Positions 9,410-19,672 are shown, counted from the first letter of the stretch. The stretch: DNA of 64,000 nt from Capnocytophaga periodontitidis (GCF_016126015.1 NZ_JAEFDB010000001.1:620001-684000); one strand, 5' to 3'. Numbers and translations are program-made. The notes: a model not told the origin generated them from the sequence alone.

Positions 9410-9655
9410 ATGTTATTAGAAGAAGAATTTAAAAAAGCCTTAAGTCTAAAAGAAGAGCCTAAATCATTTCTACTAATGATAGATTTAGTACTTTTAGCAA
9501 GGAGTAAAAATATTTCTGATAAAGAAATAAAAGCTACATTACTACATTTATTTGTGAAGTATTATGAAGAAGGTGAGAATAACAATGAAGAATCTCGCGA
9601 TAAAGCTGATAAAATAGCTGACCTATTAGATGCTATAGAATATGATCGTGTTTGA
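9410..9655 (+). CDS. Small acidic hypothetical protein
   Basis: An 81-aa, strongly charged and probably all-helical protein (LLEEEFKKALSLKEEP at the N-terminus; EEGENNNEESRDKADKIADL towards the C-terminus). The ATG at 9410 is preferred over a TTG two codons earlier. No family is recognised. It belongs to the accessory run of small AT-rich genes between mfd and uvrA; small size, acidity and position are compatible with an immunity or antitoxin-like role, which is speculation. Confidence 0.5.
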   Translation: MLLEEEFKKALSLKEEPKSFLLMIDLVLLARSKNISDKEIKATLLHLFVKYYEEGENNNEESRDKADKIADLLDAIEYDRV

Positions 9656-9701
9656 AACAAAGAATATTTTGTACATAGTATAAAACAAAACAAACAAAAA
9701 T

Positions 9702-10673
9702 ATGCAAAATACAACCCATTACAATCAGAGATTGAAAATCAATGAACTAAATAACACTACTAATTTAGAGGAAGCTATAAAAAATACTGAACATTTGTAT
9801 ATTAGTAACCTATTAGGTGATGAAGAGCTTTTGTCATCTATTAATTCATATTTAAAGAAGTACAATAAGAAACTTTGGCTGTCTTTAAATAAAAGTACAG
9901 AGATGAATCAGGAAAATTTAAAACAATTACGTTATTTAACCAATTTAAAGAAACTAAAAATAATTGTATTCAATGGCTTTATAGAGGATTTATCAGAGTT
10001 ATCACATATCAATGATTTAGAAGAATTTACGATATATGATAATGTAAAAAAAGGTATATCCTTAGTTCCTTTGGCTAAGTTTAAAAACTTATCTTCTTTA
10101 AGTTTACATACTGGGTTGTCTATAAGACAATACGCTGTACTCAATACATTTGAAAAGCTAGAACACTTGAGCGCTCAAGAGATAGATTTTTCTAAACTCA
10201 ATAATTTACCTATTAAAGAACTTACAGTTAATAATAAACTTATTCATAACGAATTGATTATAGAGAAATTTCCTAATATAGAATATATTTCTTTACAGAA
10301 CTGTAAAGATGTTAGTATAGAAAATATTGCTTCATTACCTGTGGTTTCTGATGTGCGATTGAGGTATATGCCTCATATTACAAGGCTTACTTCTTTTAAA
10401 AATAAAGAAAATATATTTCATCTCGAATGTGTTCATTTAAAGAATCTTGAAAGTATAGAAGCTCTTTTTGAATTGAAGCAACTAAAATATCTGATGATTA
10501 CAGATTTAGAGAAACTTAAAGCTGAAGACTTTTATAGATTAAAGGAACTTCCTAATTTAAAAGTAGCTTATATAACATTTAAAAGTGCAAAAGAAAATGA
10601 TAAATTTATAACATTTGCTAATGCTCATAATTGGATATATAAACAGCCTTCTTTAGCTAAAACAACTCTTTAA
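9702..10673 (+). CDS. Leucine-rich-repeat-like protein
   Basis: A 323-aa protein with repeated hydrophobic cores spaced about 22-25 residues: LKQLRYLTNLKKLKIIVF, LSELSHINDLEEFTIY, LVPLAKFKNLSSLSLH, LPIKELTVNN, FPNIEYISLQNC, LKNLESIEALFELKQLKYL and LKELPNLKVAYITF. These match irregular leucine-rich repeats covering nearly the whole chain. There is no signal peptide or anchor, so it is probably cytosolic and binds another protein. Partner and role are unknown. It ends the AT-rich small-gene cluster and precedes uvrA by 136 bp. Confidence 0.65.
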   Translation: MQNTTHYNQRLKINELNNTTNLEEAIKNTEHLYISNLLGDEELLSSINSYLKKYNKKLWLSLNKSTEMNQENLKQLRYLTNLKKLKIIVFNGFIEDLSELSHINDLEEFTIYDNVKKGISLVPLAKFKNLSSLSLHTGLSIRQYAVLNTFEKLEHLSAQEIDFSKLNNLPIKELTVNNKLIHNELIIEKFPNIEYISLQNCKDVSIENIASLPVVSDVRLRYMPHITRLTSFKNKENIFHLECVHLKNLESIEALFELKQLKYLMITDLEKLKAEDFYRLKELPNLKVAYITFKSAKENDKFITFANAHNWIYKQPSLAKTTL

Positions 10674-10775
10674 CCCTACCTTAGAAAAAGCTTGAAAGAA
10701 CCTTGGAAGAACCTTGGAGCTATCTTAGAGAAACCTTTGTTTTTGTCAAAATATTTATTATACCAATTTTTTCCG

Positions 10776-10783
10776 TACTTTTG
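10776..10783 (+). promoter_or_regulatory. Bacteroidota -7 box (TACTTTTG) for uvrA
   Basis: TACTTTTG matches TAnnTTTG, 27 bp before the uvrA ATG, in an otherwise AT-rich gap. Confidence 0.6.
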
Positions 10784-10809
10784 CCCCTTGATAATATTAT
10801 CATTTCAAA

Positions 10810-13647
10810 ATGAAGAAGAAAACTACAAATATCACCCCTGTAGAAAACCTTGAAGTTCAAGGCGCAAGGGCGCATAACCTCAAAAATATAGACCTTTCCA
10901 TTCCCCGCGAAAAACTTGTTGTCTTCACTGGGCTTTCTGGTAGTGGCAAGTCCTCATTGGCTTTTGATACTATTTATGCCGAAGGACAACGCCGTTATAT
11001 CGAGACTTTCTCGGCTTATGCTCGTCAGTTTCTCGGGGGATTAGAGCGCCCCGATGTAGATAAAATCGACGGACTATCGCCTGTGATTGCTATCGAACAG
11101 AAAACTACCTCCAAATCACCGCGCTCTACAGTGGGTACAATCACCGAAATCTACGACTTCTTGCGCCTGCTTTTTGCCCGTGCTTCCGATGCTTATAGCT
11201 ATGCTACAGGCGAAAAGATGGTAAGTTATACCGATAACCAAATTCAGGAACTCATTACCAAAGAATACAAAGGCAAACGCATTAACCTATTAGCGCCCGT
11301 GGTTCAATCGAGAAAAGGACATTACCGCGAGCTCTTTGAGCAGATTGCCAAACAAGGCTTTGTAAAGGTGCGTACCGATGGCGAAATTCGTGATATCGAA
11401 AAAGGTATGAAGCTCGACCGTTACAAAACACACGATATTGAAATCGTGATCGACCGTATGCTAATTGATGATACTGACGACACCCAAAAACGCCTACAAG
11501 AAAGTATTAAAATTGCAATGAACTACGGCGACGATGTGCTAATGGTTTTAGAACATGACCAAAAAAAAGCTCACTATTTCAGCAGACATTTGATGTGTCC
11601 TTCTTCGGGCATTTCATATCCTCTTCCTGAACCTAATACCTTCTCATTCAATTCTCCTAAAGGAATGTGTCCGCACTGCAATGGGTTGGGTGAAGTGCAA
11701 GAAATTAACCTCTCCAAGATTATCCCCGACCCTTCTATCTCTATCAAGAATGGAGGAATTACAGCAGTGGGAGAGCAAAAGAACACTTGGATTTTCAAAC
11801 AATTAGAGCTCATCGTCCAAAAGTTCGGTCATAAACTCTCCGATCCTATTGAGGCACTTCCTAAAGAAGCAATGGACATTATTCTCTATGGTGGTAAAGA
11901 TAAATACGCTATCAAATCGGATGTATTAGGCATTACGCGCAATTTTGAAATTGATTTCGAAGGTATCATCAACTTCATCAAAAGTCAGCACGAAAATGCC
12001 GATATGGCAGCTATCAAGCGCTGGGCAGAAGAGTTTATGGATACCATTCCTTGTGAAGAATGTCACGGCACTCGCTTGCGCAAAGAGGCGCTTTACTTTA
12101 AAATAGCTGATAAAAATATAGCTGAACTATCTGCCTTAGATATTACAGATTTATTGGCGTGGTTCAAATCATTACCTGAGCATCTCTCTACCAAACAACG
12201 CAAAATATCTGAAGAAATCATCAAAGAAATCACCACCAGACTCCAATTCCTCATAGATGTAGGGCTTACTTATTTAGCTCTTAACCGAAGTTCTAAGTCG
12301 TTATCTGGAGGGGAGGCACAGCGCATCAGACTGGCAACACAGATAGGTTCACAACTCACTGGAGTACTCTATATACTCGATGAACCTAGCATCGGTTTGC
12401 ATCAGCGAGATAACAAAAGGCTTATCAACTCGCTAAAATCACTTAGAGATATTGGCAACTCAGTAATTGTGGTAGAACACGATGAAGAAATGATACAAGA
12501 AGCCGATTATGTAGTAGATATAGGACCGAAAGCGGGCGTAAATGGAGGGGATATAATCTTCCAAGGAACGCCTAAAGAGTTGCTAAAAGCAAATACCATC
12601 ACCGCCGACTATATGAGCGGGAGAAAGCGAATTGAAATACCAACCCAAAGGCGCAAAGGCAACGGCAAAGAAATTATTCTAAAAGGCTGTACAGGCAACA
12701 ACTTGAAGAACGTAACCGTAAAGTTTCCTTTAGGGGTAATGATAGGGGTAACAGGTGTATCAGGAAGTGGAAAATCAACGCTTATTAATGAGACACTGTA
12801 TCCTATCTTAAACGCTCACTTCTTCAATGGCGTAAAAAAACCGATGCCTTACAAAAGTATTGAAGGCTTAGAACATATTGATAAGGTAATCGATATCGAC
12901 CAATCACCTATTGGGCGTACACCACGTTCAAATCCTGCTACCTACACCGGTGTTTTCAGTGAAATACGCAACCTCTTCACCCAAGTACCCGAAGCGCAAA
13001 TACGTGGCTATAAACCAGGTAGATTTAGTTTCAACGTGAAAGGCGGTAGATGCGAAACCTGCGAAGGCTCAGGCTTAAAGGTGATTGAAATGAACTTCCT
13101 TCCTGATGTCTATGTGCCTTGCGAAACTTGTAAAGGAAAACGTTTCAACCGCGAGACGCTTGAAGTGCGATACAAAGGGAAATCTATTGCCGATGTACTT
13201 GATATGACCATAAGTGAGGCCGTAAAATTCTTTGAACCTATCCCTAAAATATACCGCAAGCTAAAAACTATTGAAGAGGTAGGTTTAGGTTATATTACTT
13301 TAGGGCAACAATCTACTACCCTTTCAGGAGGAGAAGCCCAACGGGTGAAGTTAGCCACAGAACTTTCTAAAATAGACACGGGCAATACTTTTTATATATT
13401 AGATGAACCCACCACAGGACTCCATTTCGAAGATGTAAAAGTACTCCTCGAAGTACTCGACCGTTTAGTAGATAAAGGCAATACTGTTCTGGTAATAGAG
13501 CACAACCTCGATGTTATCAGAAAAGTAGATTATATCATAGATATAGGGCACGATGGGGGTAAAGCAGGTGGCGAAGTAATAGCCTTTGGTACTCCTGAAG
13601 AGGTAGCTAAAAACAAGAAGAGTTTCACTGCCGAGTACCTAAAATAA
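10810..13647 (+). CDS. uvrA: Excinuclease ABC subunit A
   Basis: UvrA is the damage-sensing ATPase of nucleotide excision repair and loads UvrB on DNA. The 945-aa length is normal. Two ABC modules are visible, with Walker [10 protein letters not shown] (about residue 41) and GVSGSGKST (about 650), signatures [16 protein letters not shown] and [17 protein letters not shown], and Walker [13 protein letters not shown] and [12 protein letters not shown]. Zinc-binding cysteines appear as [17 protein letters not shown] and CETCEGSG with a distal CETCKGKR. It has its own promoter and is followed by a strong hairpin. Confidence 0.97.
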   Translation: MKKKTTNITPVENLEVQGARAHNLKNIDLSIPREKLVVFTGLSGSGKSSLAFDTIYAEGQRRYIETFSAYARQFLGGLERPDVDKIDGLSPVIAIEQKTTSKSPRSTVGTITEIYDFLRLLFARASDAYSYATGEKMVSYTDNQIQELITKEYKGKRINLLAPVVQSRKGHYRELFEQIAKQGFVKVRTDGEIRDIEKGMKLDRYKTHDIEIVIDRMLIDDTDDTQKRLQESIKIAMNYGDDVLMVLEHDQKKAHYFSRHLMCPSSGISYPLPEPNTFSFNSPKGMCPHCNGLGEVQEINLSKIIPDPSISIKNGGITAVGEQKNTWIFKQLELIVQKFGHKLSDPIEALPKEAMDIILYGGKDKYAIKSDVLGITRNFEIDFEGIINFIKSQHENADMAAIKRWAEEFMDTIPCEECHGTRLRKEALYFKIADKNIAELSALDITDLLAWFKSLPEHLSTKQRKISEEIIKEITTRLQFLIDVGLTYLALNRSSKSLSGGEAQRIRLATQIGSQLTGVLYILDEPSIGLHQRDNKRLINSLKSLRDIGNSVIVVEHDEEMIQEADYVVDIGPKAGVNGGDIIFQGTPKELLKANTITADYMSGRKRIEIPTQRRKGNGKEIILKGCTGNNLKNVTVKFPLGVMIGVTGVSGSGKSTLINETLYPILNAHFFNGVKKPMPYKSIEGLEHIDKVIDIDQSPIGRTPRSNPATYTGVFSEIRNLFTQVPEAQIRGYKPGRFSFNVKGGRCETCEGSGLKVIEMNFLPDVYVPCETCKGKRFNRETLEVRYKGKSIADVLDMTISEAVKFFEPIPKIYRKLKTIEEVGLGYITLGQQSTTLSGGEAQRVKLATELSKIDTGNTFYILDEPTTGLHFEDVKVLLEVLDRLVDKGNTVLVIEHNLDVIRKVDYIIDIGHDGGKAGGEVIAFGTPEEVAKNKKSFTAEYLK

Positions 13648-13648
13648 A

Positions 13649-13679
13649 AAGGGCGTGCTTTAATAGCACGCCTCTTCTT
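13649..13679 (+). terminator. Terminator between convergent genes
   Basis: GGCGTGCT pairs with AGCACGCC around a 5-nt loop and is followed by TCTTCTTT. It sits between the uvrA stop and the stop of the convergent HEAT-like gene, and probably serves uvrA. Confidence 0.75.
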
Positions 13680-15511
13680 TATAAAGATTTCTCTATTTGC
13701 TCCGCTATTTCTTTGAAGAAATCGCTCTTTGTTTTCTCGTATAATTCGCGGAACTTCTTTATGTATTCCTTAGGGAAAGGCTTCCAAAACTCAGTATCTT
13801 CTACCATTGTATGGTAATAATATAAATGAGTCTTAGAGATCTTTGCTATTGACTCATATAACACTTCAAACTTATCAGGTATATTGCTCTTCATAATAAA
13901 GCGATACAGAAACTCTCCCCTATAAATAGATACTTTAGGAAGTATTTTCAAAACAAGCTCATTAAGTCGAGAACTATTTTTTTCTAAAACTGAAAGAACT
14001 TTAAGTGCTTCTAAACTGTAATTATCATCATATTTCTTGAGATTTAACAGATAATTGTAAAACAAGTCTGCCCAACGTGAATCTATTTTATCAGCCGTAA
14101 TAGGATGCAGTTTTTTATAGAAAAAACCTACAGCATATATCCCTTTAGTTCCTGCTAATCCTTCTATAGCATCATAAGGAGCAAGTACTTTTCCAAATTG
14201 AGGAGCAAAAATCTCATAGATTTTCTCTTTGCTATATTCGGCTTCTCCGTTAAGAATACGATAAAAATAATCAGTAAAAAGAGGATATGCCCAATCACTA
14301 TGTACTAATGTATCAGTGTATTGTTCATAAAAAGGTATGATTTTCTCTTGTTTAAATGTATCTAATACATCTACAAGGCGTGGTATAATATGATAATTAG
14401 TAACCGAACGCTTCTTAGCCATCGCATTGAAGAGTTTATTACCAAACATTTCTCCCAAAAGTGCATAAGTCTCAGGGTAATCTTTATTTTTCAACACTTC
14501 CAACTCTATAGGCAAACGTTCAAAAGCTGCTACTACTGCTTTCTCGTCAGAGTCATCCATTGCAAGTAACGCTTCAAAGTATTCACGCACTTTTTGAACA
14601 AACGACTGATAGTTCGTGGGTAGCGGAACTGTAGCAATAGCATTTGCTAAGAGTTCCGCATTTCCTTTCTGTTTGTTATTGCTGTACAATTCGTAAAGTT
14701 TGTCAATACTGCGTTGCGTACCGAGTTTGGCTAACGCTTTATAAGCTGCTCCTCGTACCACTTTATTCTTATCACTTGCCAAACTAATGATAAAGTCTTC
14801 TGTCTTTTCATCTTTCTTATCTGAAAGTATAATGACGGCTTCAGCTTGTAGGTTAGGCAAGTTTTCGGCAAATATTTTATCTACCAAAGCATCTATTCCT
14901 TCATAACCTAATTGGTGTAACAAACGCAATCGGCGTACGTGCTCTGTTTTGTCTTCCAAACGAAAGTCTGATAAAAGGATGGGGAGCATTGCTTTCCCAC
15001 AAGTAGGGATAATAGTTTCCTCTACATAATCGGCAAGTTCAGTGTATTTATCTGCTAAAGCATAACTCAAGTAACCATAAGTCCGCGAATCGTCAAACAG
15101 CTTGCGTTCAAAAGCATCTTTAAGTACCTCTAAGCGTCCCGACTTGCTCTCAGTAAGAGCTTGTAACACGGGTTTCAGCTGTAAATAGGAATAAGTAGTA
15201 TTCACATCTGCCAAAGCGATAGTGGGAACCTGCTCGCTCTTTTGGGCTTCAGCCTCTACAGTAACGCCTTGTGTGTAGAGTACTGAATAGAGCAAAGTAG
15301 CAACATTCAATAACTTTTCGGCAGCTTGTGTACTTTCTACTTGTAGCAAAGATTCTACTTCTTGGGCTAATTTATTGAATACAGGAGCTTTTTCACCTAA
15401 CTTTTTCAGTATAGGAACGTGCTTCTGTAGGCGTGGATCATTCTTCGCAAACTTACTTCCCGCTATAAACAAGCGATTCAGTTCTTGTTGTAAATCGTAT
15501 AAGGGTTTCAT
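13679..15511 (-). CDS. HEAT-repeat-like protein, paralogue 1
   Basis: A 610-aa, largely helical protein. The part around residues 180-290 has HEAT-like repeats (VRRLRLLHQLGYEGIDALVD, LQAEAVIILSDKKDEKTEDF, VVRGAAYKALAKLGTQRSID). There is no signal peptide or membrane segment, so a cytosolic scaffold is likely. It is a tandem duplicate of the gene at 15521-17350: the first 52 residues are identical and the first 300 or so very similar, while the C-terminal 300 residues have diverged strongly. With the upstream SWIM zinc-finger gene it forms a probable minus-strand operon. Such pairs often accompany MoxR-ATPase/VWA genes, but none is present here. Confidence 0.75.
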   Translation of the reverse strand: MKPLYDLQQELNRLFIAGSKFAKNDPRLQKHVPILKKLGEKAPVFNKLAQEVESLLQVESTQAAEKLLNVATLLYSVLYTQGVTVEAEAQKSEQVPTIALADVNTTYSYLQLKPVLQALTESKSGRLEVLKDAFERKLFDDSRTYGYLSYALADKYTELADYVEETIIPTCGKAMLPILLSDFRLEDKTEHVRRLRLLHQLGYEGIDALVDKIFAENLPNLQAEAVIILSDKKDEKTEDFIISLASDKNKVVRGAAYKALAKLGTQRSIDKLYELYSNNKQKGNAELLANAIATVPLPTNYQSFVQKVREYFEALLAMDDSDEKAVVAAFERLPIELEVLKNKDYPETYALLGEMFGNKLFNAMAKKRSVTNYHIIPRLVDVLDTFKQEKIIPFYEQYTDTLVHSDWAYPLFTDYFYRILNGEAEYSKEKIYEIFAPQFGKVLAPYDAIEGLAGTKGIYAVGFFYKKLHPITADKIDSRWADLFYNYLLNLKKYDDNYSLEALKVLSVLEKNSSRLNELVLKILPKVSIYRGEFLYRFIMKSNIPDKFEVLYESIAKISKTHLYYYHTMVEDTEFWKPFPKEYIKKFRELYEKTKSDFFKEIAEQIEKSL

Positions 15512-15520
15512 TTTAATCTG

Positions 15521-17350
15521 CTATTTAACTGATTTCTCAATCTCATCTGCTATGTCTTCAAATACATTTAGCTTGTTCTTCTTTGCTAAAGCTCTAAACT
15601 TCTCTACATATTCCTTAGGAAACTTATTCCAGAAATCTGCATTAGAAAGATAGTAAAGATAGTAATAAGAATTACCTGCTTTTACTCTCTCTAAGGTATG
15701 ATAAATCACCTCAAACTTATTAGGGAAATTGCGCTTTAATACCAAGTGGAACAACCATATCATATCATCTGAATATGATTGAGACAGAGCTTTCAATAAC
15801 AAATCATCTAATCTTTGGCTTGTTCCTTCTAAAGCATCAAGTATAAAGAGTGCTCTATAGGTATAATTGTTGTTGAGCTTTTTAAGACTATTGATGAAAG
15901 AATACAAAGTGTCTACCCAGCGAGGATCTAACCTATCTACTCTCACTTCCGATTCTTTGCGAGCGTTATAAGCATAAGCTCCTGCTATACCGCTAAAAGC
16001 CTCTAAAATACTATCCGTCGCCGCCGATTTTCCCAATTGAGAACTGAATACCTCAAAGAGTTTTTCTTTGCTGTAGTTCTCATTCTTGAAAGCACTATAG
16101 AAATAGTTAATCCACATATCGCTATAGCCATTGGTATAGGAGAGAAGTTGCTTATGGGTATCATAAAAGGCGAGTACTTTATCGCTGTTCAAGGTATTTA
16201 ATACCCCCGTCATATTGTTAGCGGTAGGGTCATACGTATTCTTGAACACTTTCTTGCGTCGTGTATTAAACTCTTTGTTCTGCAACATCTCCGCAAAGAG
16301 CCTATATACTCCTTCACAATCCTTATTTGCTAAAATATCTATATCAATAACAAAGCGTTCAAAAGCTGCACTAAGCGCTTTCTCATCTGAATCATCTATG
16401 GTTAATAACTGCTGATAACGCTCTTGTATTTTCTCCACAAATGGTAGGAAATACTCAGGAGCAGCTACTTTGGCCATAGCTTCTGCCAAGAGCTCTGCAT
16501 TGCCTTTCTGCTTATTGGTGTTGTACAATTCGTAGAGCTTATCAATACTGCGTTGCGTACCAAGTTTTGCTAAGGCGCTATATGCTGCTCCTCGTACTGC
16601 TTTGTTCTTATCACCCGTCAAACTGATGATAAATGCTTCGGTTTGTTCATCCTTCTTGTCTGCTATAATATCAATAGCTTCTGCTTGCAGATTGGGGAGA
16701 TTTTCACTAAATATTTTGTCTACTAAGGTGCCTATTCCTGCATATCCTAATTGGTATAACAAGCGCAATCGGCGTACATTCTCATTTTTGTCTTCTAAAC
16801 GGAAGTCGGCAATAAGGAAAGGTATCATCGCTTTCCCACAAGCAGGAATGATAGTATTTTCAACGTAATAAGTAAGTTCTGAATACTTGTCAGCCAAAGC
16901 ATAACTCAAATATCCATAAGTGCGTGAATCGTCAAATACCTTGCGTTCAAAGGCATCTTGCAATATTTCCAAACGTCCTGAGTTGCTTTGGGTAAGGGCT
17001 TGTAGTACAGGTTTCAGCTGTAAATAGGAATAGGTAGTATTCACATCCGCCAATTGTATGGTAGGGATTTGGCTTTCTTTTGTAGTCTCTGTCTCTAAAG
17101 TAACACCTTGAGTATAGAGCACTGAATAGAGCAAAGTAGAAACACCCAATAGTTTTTCGGCAGTTTGTGTGCTCTCTACTTGTAGCAAAGCTTCTACTTC
17201 TTGGGCTAATTTATTGAAAACAGGGGCTTTTTCGCCTAACTTTTTCAGTATAGGAACGTGCTTCTGCAAGCGTGGGTCGTTCTTGGCAAACTTACTTCCC
17301 GCTATAAACAAGCGATTCAGTTCTTGTTGTAAATCGTATAAAGGCTTCAT
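15521..17350 (-). CDS. HEAT-repeat-like protein, paralogue 2
   Basis: A 609-aa paralogue of the gene at 13679-15511, lying 9 bp upstream of it on the same strand. HEAT-like helical pairs are visible around residues 180-290 (VRRLRLLYQLGYAGIGTLVD, VRGAAYSALAKLGTQRSID). The start is the ATG giving MKPLYDLQQEL, which matches the start of paralogue 1; a TTG 12 bases upstream is less likely. The C-terminal half differs from its twin. Function is unknown; the repeats suggest a protein-binding scaffold working with the adjacent SWIM protein. Confidence 0.75.
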   Translation of the reverse strand: MKPLYDLQQELNRLFIAGSKFAKNDPRLQKHVPILKKLGEKAPVFNKLAQEVEALLQVESTQTAEKLLGVSTLLYSVLYTQGVTLETETTKESQIPTIQLADVNTTYSYLQLKPVLQALTQSNSGRLEILQDAFERKVFDDSRTYGYLSYALADKYSELTYYVENTIIPACGKAMIPFLIADFRLEDKNENVRRLRLLYQLGYAGIGTLVDKIFSENLPNLQAEAIDIIADKKDEQTEAFIISLTGDKNKAVRGAAYSALAKLGTQRSIDKLYELYNTNKQKGNAELLAEAMAKVAAPEYFLPFVEKIQERYQQLLTIDDSDEKALSAAFERFVIDIDILANKDCEGVYRLFAEMLQNKEFNTRRKKVFKNTYDPTANNMTGVLNTLNSDKVLAFYDTHKQLLSYTNGYSDMWINYFYSAFKNENYSKEKLFEVFSSQLGKSAATDSILEAFSGIAGAYAYNARKESEVRVDRLDPRWVDTLYSFINSLKKLNNNYTYRALFILDALEGTSQRLDDLLLKALSQSYSDDMIWLFHLVLKRNFPNKFEVIYHTLERVKAGNSYYYLYYLSNADFWNKFPKEYVEKFRALAKKNKLNVFEDIADEIEKSVK

Positions 17351-17415
17351 AATAATTGACAATTGATAATTAACAATTAACCCAAAGTCCGCTTTGAAAT
17401 AATTATTTACTTTTG

Positions 17416-17450
17416 CGGATTATCCCTTTTCGAGGGAACGGGGGCTTTTT
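17416..17450 (+). repeat. C/G-rich hairpin repeat, copy B
   Basis: GATTATCCCTTTTCGAGGGA followed by ACGGGGGC. Related to the copies near 8484 and 22292. It lies in the 120-bp gap between the SWIM gene and the HEAT paralogue. Confidence 0.55.
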
Positions 17451-17470
17451 AGCTATCGTATAATTTAGTA

Positions 17471-18916
17471 TTAGTAGAGTAGTCTAATTACTTTCTCTGC
17501 TGTGATGAGTGAAAGTGGTTGCGCTGATAGTAATCCGCTGGCTACATCGTTGTGCATCATTACCACAAGGGAAAGCCCCTCAGCATTTGCTGGTAAAAAC
17601 GACTTCAAATTGCCCGTTGGTGATACAGCGCCTTCCTTAATATCTCTTAGGGTGATAGCAAAACCATTGGCATCTTCTACTACCAAGTCCTCCCCTACTC
17701 TATAAGTCTTATGCAACGACAAAAGCACTACGGGGTGTTTATCCATTAGCGGATTCTTAATAGTGTTCTTTACAGCCTTTATAGTCTCGGCAAATTGCCC
17801 CGAAGCAAAAGCTTTCACTGTTGCAAGGTCAGCTTGTGATAGCGGACGCTCTGAAGCTCCATCAGCCTCCCAACGAATACGCGGATTGGTATCCCCAGGA
17901 TAGATGTAAAGATCTTTTAGTTGTAACACGCTGAACACACTATTGTCTTCTTTAATATACTTCGCAGCTTTATAAGGACGATAGTTCAATGTTTTATAGA
18001 TTTTACCCGTTTTGAGATTGAGCCATACGCCCTTATCTACATACTCTTTGCGCGCCTCATTGTCATAACTGTTGAACGACAATTGCACCAAAGAAGCATT
18101 CTCTTCATATTGCCCATACTGCATCAACTCAACGAGTTTCCACACATAGCCTATTTGCTCTTCAATTGCTGAAGACAGTTCAGGAGTCCCTTCTGGGTCT
18201 TCCTTGCGCGCCCTGAGGTAGTCAGTAGCTTTTTTAAGCAAAGCCGAAAGATAGTTTAAGTTGTCTACCACCGCAGTATATTCCTCATTCTTTACTTCCT
18301 CAATAGAAAGCAACAGATTGTTGAAAGCCGTTTGAATACCGCCTATGTAGTAGTTTCCTAAGTCTTTTATCTGTGTCTTGAGGGTCGCACGCATTTTAGC
18401 ATCCACTGATGAGAGCCCTGTATTCACCATATCGCGCAACAACTTTTGGGCAGTTTCAATACCTGTGAGCTGAGCATCTATCTTCTTAGTAAAAGCAGCC
18501 TTATTCACTTTTTTAGGCTTCTCGGCTTTCTCTTTGATAGATTCCTTTTCTTGAGCTTTCTTCTCTTGTTTCTTCTCTATCTTCTCACGCTTAGAGAGAA
18601 TGTCATCAGGTACTTCTCCTTCGGTAAACTGACCTGCATTCGTTTCAAAACAGTAAAGCAAACCCACAGAGTGTTTACACGGAAACTGACGACTCGGGCA
18701 GTTACAGCGGAATACAGGGTTATTAGGGTCTACATAATCGGCAGAGCAGTAGTAAGGATTCTTCCCACTCCCTGCGCATTCACCCCATATAAGGTTCTTT
18801 TCTGCGTTGATTTTTAAGTTGCTGAATTTATTTTTCTTCACCAACTCACGTCCTTTTTTAGCCGCCTCAGCATTAGGGGCAAGCTCTTCAATCTTCTGTT
18901 GCGTTACTTCTATCAT
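17471..18916 (-). CDS. SWIM zinc-finger protein
   Basis: The 481-aa protein contains the SWIM motif FRCNCPSRQFPCKHSVGLLY (about residues 65-85), with the CxCx(n)CxH ligands that bind zinc and usually contact DNA or protein. It is followed by a lysine/glutamate-rich coiled-coil-like stretch at about residues 117-150. The remainder is unfamiliar. The ATG at 18916 is chosen because a TATCTTTG promoter box at 18950-18957 lies inside a longer in-frame extension and rules that extension out. It probably heads an operon with the two HEAT paralogues downstream. SWIM/HEAT neighbours are recurrent in Bacteroidota, but the pathway is not established from this sequence. Confidence 0.8.
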   Translation of the reverse strand: MIEVTQQKIEELAPNAEAAKKGRELVKKNKFSNLKINAEKNLIWGECAGSGKNPYYCSADYVDPNNPVFRCNCPSRQFPCKHSVGLLYCFETNAGQFTEGEVPDDILSKREKIEKKQEKKAQEKESIKEKAEKPKKVNKAAFTKKIDAQLTGIETAQKLLRDMVNTGLSSVDAKMRATLKTQIKDLGNYYIGGIQTAFNNLLLSIEEVKNEEYTAVVDNLNYLSALLKKATDYLRARKEDPEGTPELSSAIEEQIGYVWKLVELMQYGQYEENASLVQLSFNSYDNEARKEYVDKGVWLNLKTGKIYKTLNYRPYKAAKYIKEDNSVFSVLQLKDLYIYPGDTNPRIRWEADGASERPLSQADLATVKAFASGQFAETIKAVKNTIKNPLMDKHPVVLLSLHKTYRVGEDLVVEDANGFAITLRDIKEGAVSPTGNLKSFLPANAEGLSLVVMMHNDVASGLLSAQPLSLITAEKVIRLLY

Positions 18917-18949
18917 ATTTTTATTGTGATTTTTATATACTTTAAAGCG

Positions 18950-18957
18950 CAAAGATA
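18950..18957 (-). promoter_or_regulatory. Bacteroidota -7 box for the SWIM/HEAT operon
   Basis: Read on the minus strand this is TATCTTTG, matching TAnnTTTG, 34 bp before the ATG at 18916. It decides the start of the SWIM gene. Confidence 0.65.
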
Positions 18958-19051
18958 CTAAAAACAATCTAAAAAGCAAATATTACTCTTTTGAACTCTA
19001 TCTAATATCAATCAACCATCCAAAGTGTAGTTCCCCCTACAAAGCTCTATG

Positions 19052-19495
19052 TTATTCAGGTACTTCATCATATTTCTTATCATCCTTAAAGTCTGAAATA
19101 GGGATAATATCTCCCGAAATAGGCTCTATAATCCGAATATCATCACCATTATTCCTATTTACATAAAGAATATAATACGTTTCAAACCGAATAGAACTAT
19201 CATACCCTATCCTAATCTCATAAAACTCTTCACCGTCAATAGTAGCAGCATCCGAAAAATAACTAATACCCCTCTTCCCATCCGAAATTGTCTCTATATA
19301 CTTAGCCACTCGTTTAGCCAAAGGCAAAGCAAGCACTCTATCCTCAGCTTCTTCTAAACTGATATAAGCCGAAGTATCTTTTACAACAAGTGAATCAACA
19401 ACAGGCACACCTTCCTTAGGCTCCTGACTACCAAACCATTGACAGCCAAAAAGACCACCAATACATAGTAATAATAGAATCTTTACTTTATTCAT
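19052..19495 (-). CDS. Hypothetical lipoprotein
   Basis: A 147-aa protein with a lipoprotein signal peptide: MNKVKILLLLCIGGLFGC ends in the lipobox LFGC with Cys18. The mature part has EEAEDRVLALPLAKRVAKYI and a compact beta-rich domain with YEIRIGYDSSIRFETYYILY. It is expected at the outer or inner membrane, facing the periplasm or surface. I do not recognise the family. It stands alone with its own promoter box upstream. Confidence 0.75.
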   Translation of the reverse strand: MNKVKILLLLCIGGLFGCQWFGSQEPKEGVPVVDSLVVKDTSAYISLEEAEDRVLALPLAKRVAKYIETISDGKRGISYFSDAATIDGEEFYEIRIGYDSSIRFETYYILYVNRNNGDDIRIIEPISGDIIPISDFKDDKKYDEVPE

Positions 19496-19524
19496 AATGT
19501 AACTTATTACTTAAAAAAAGTGCA

Positions 19525-19532
19525 CAAAAATA
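19525..19532 (-). promoter_or_regulatory. Bacteroidota -7 box for the lipoprotein gene
   Basis: On the minus strand TATTTTTG matches TAnnTTTG, 30 bp before the lipoprotein ATG. Confidence 0.5.
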
Positions 19533-19617
19533 TAATAAAATCTTCAATTACAAAATTTTACCCTTAAATTATCAATAAATTCACTCTGTTTCTTATTTTC
19601 TATTTATAAATATTTCT

Positions 19618-19625
19618 TACCTTTG
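19618..19625 (+). promoter_or_regulatory. Bacteroidota -7 box (TACCTTTG) for prfC
   Basis: TACCTTTG lies 48 bp before the prfC ATG and matches TAnnTTTG exactly. Confidence 0.65.
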
Positions 19626-19672
19626 CCCCCAATTTACAAATCAGCTAATCAGCTAATCAACAAATAAACACT

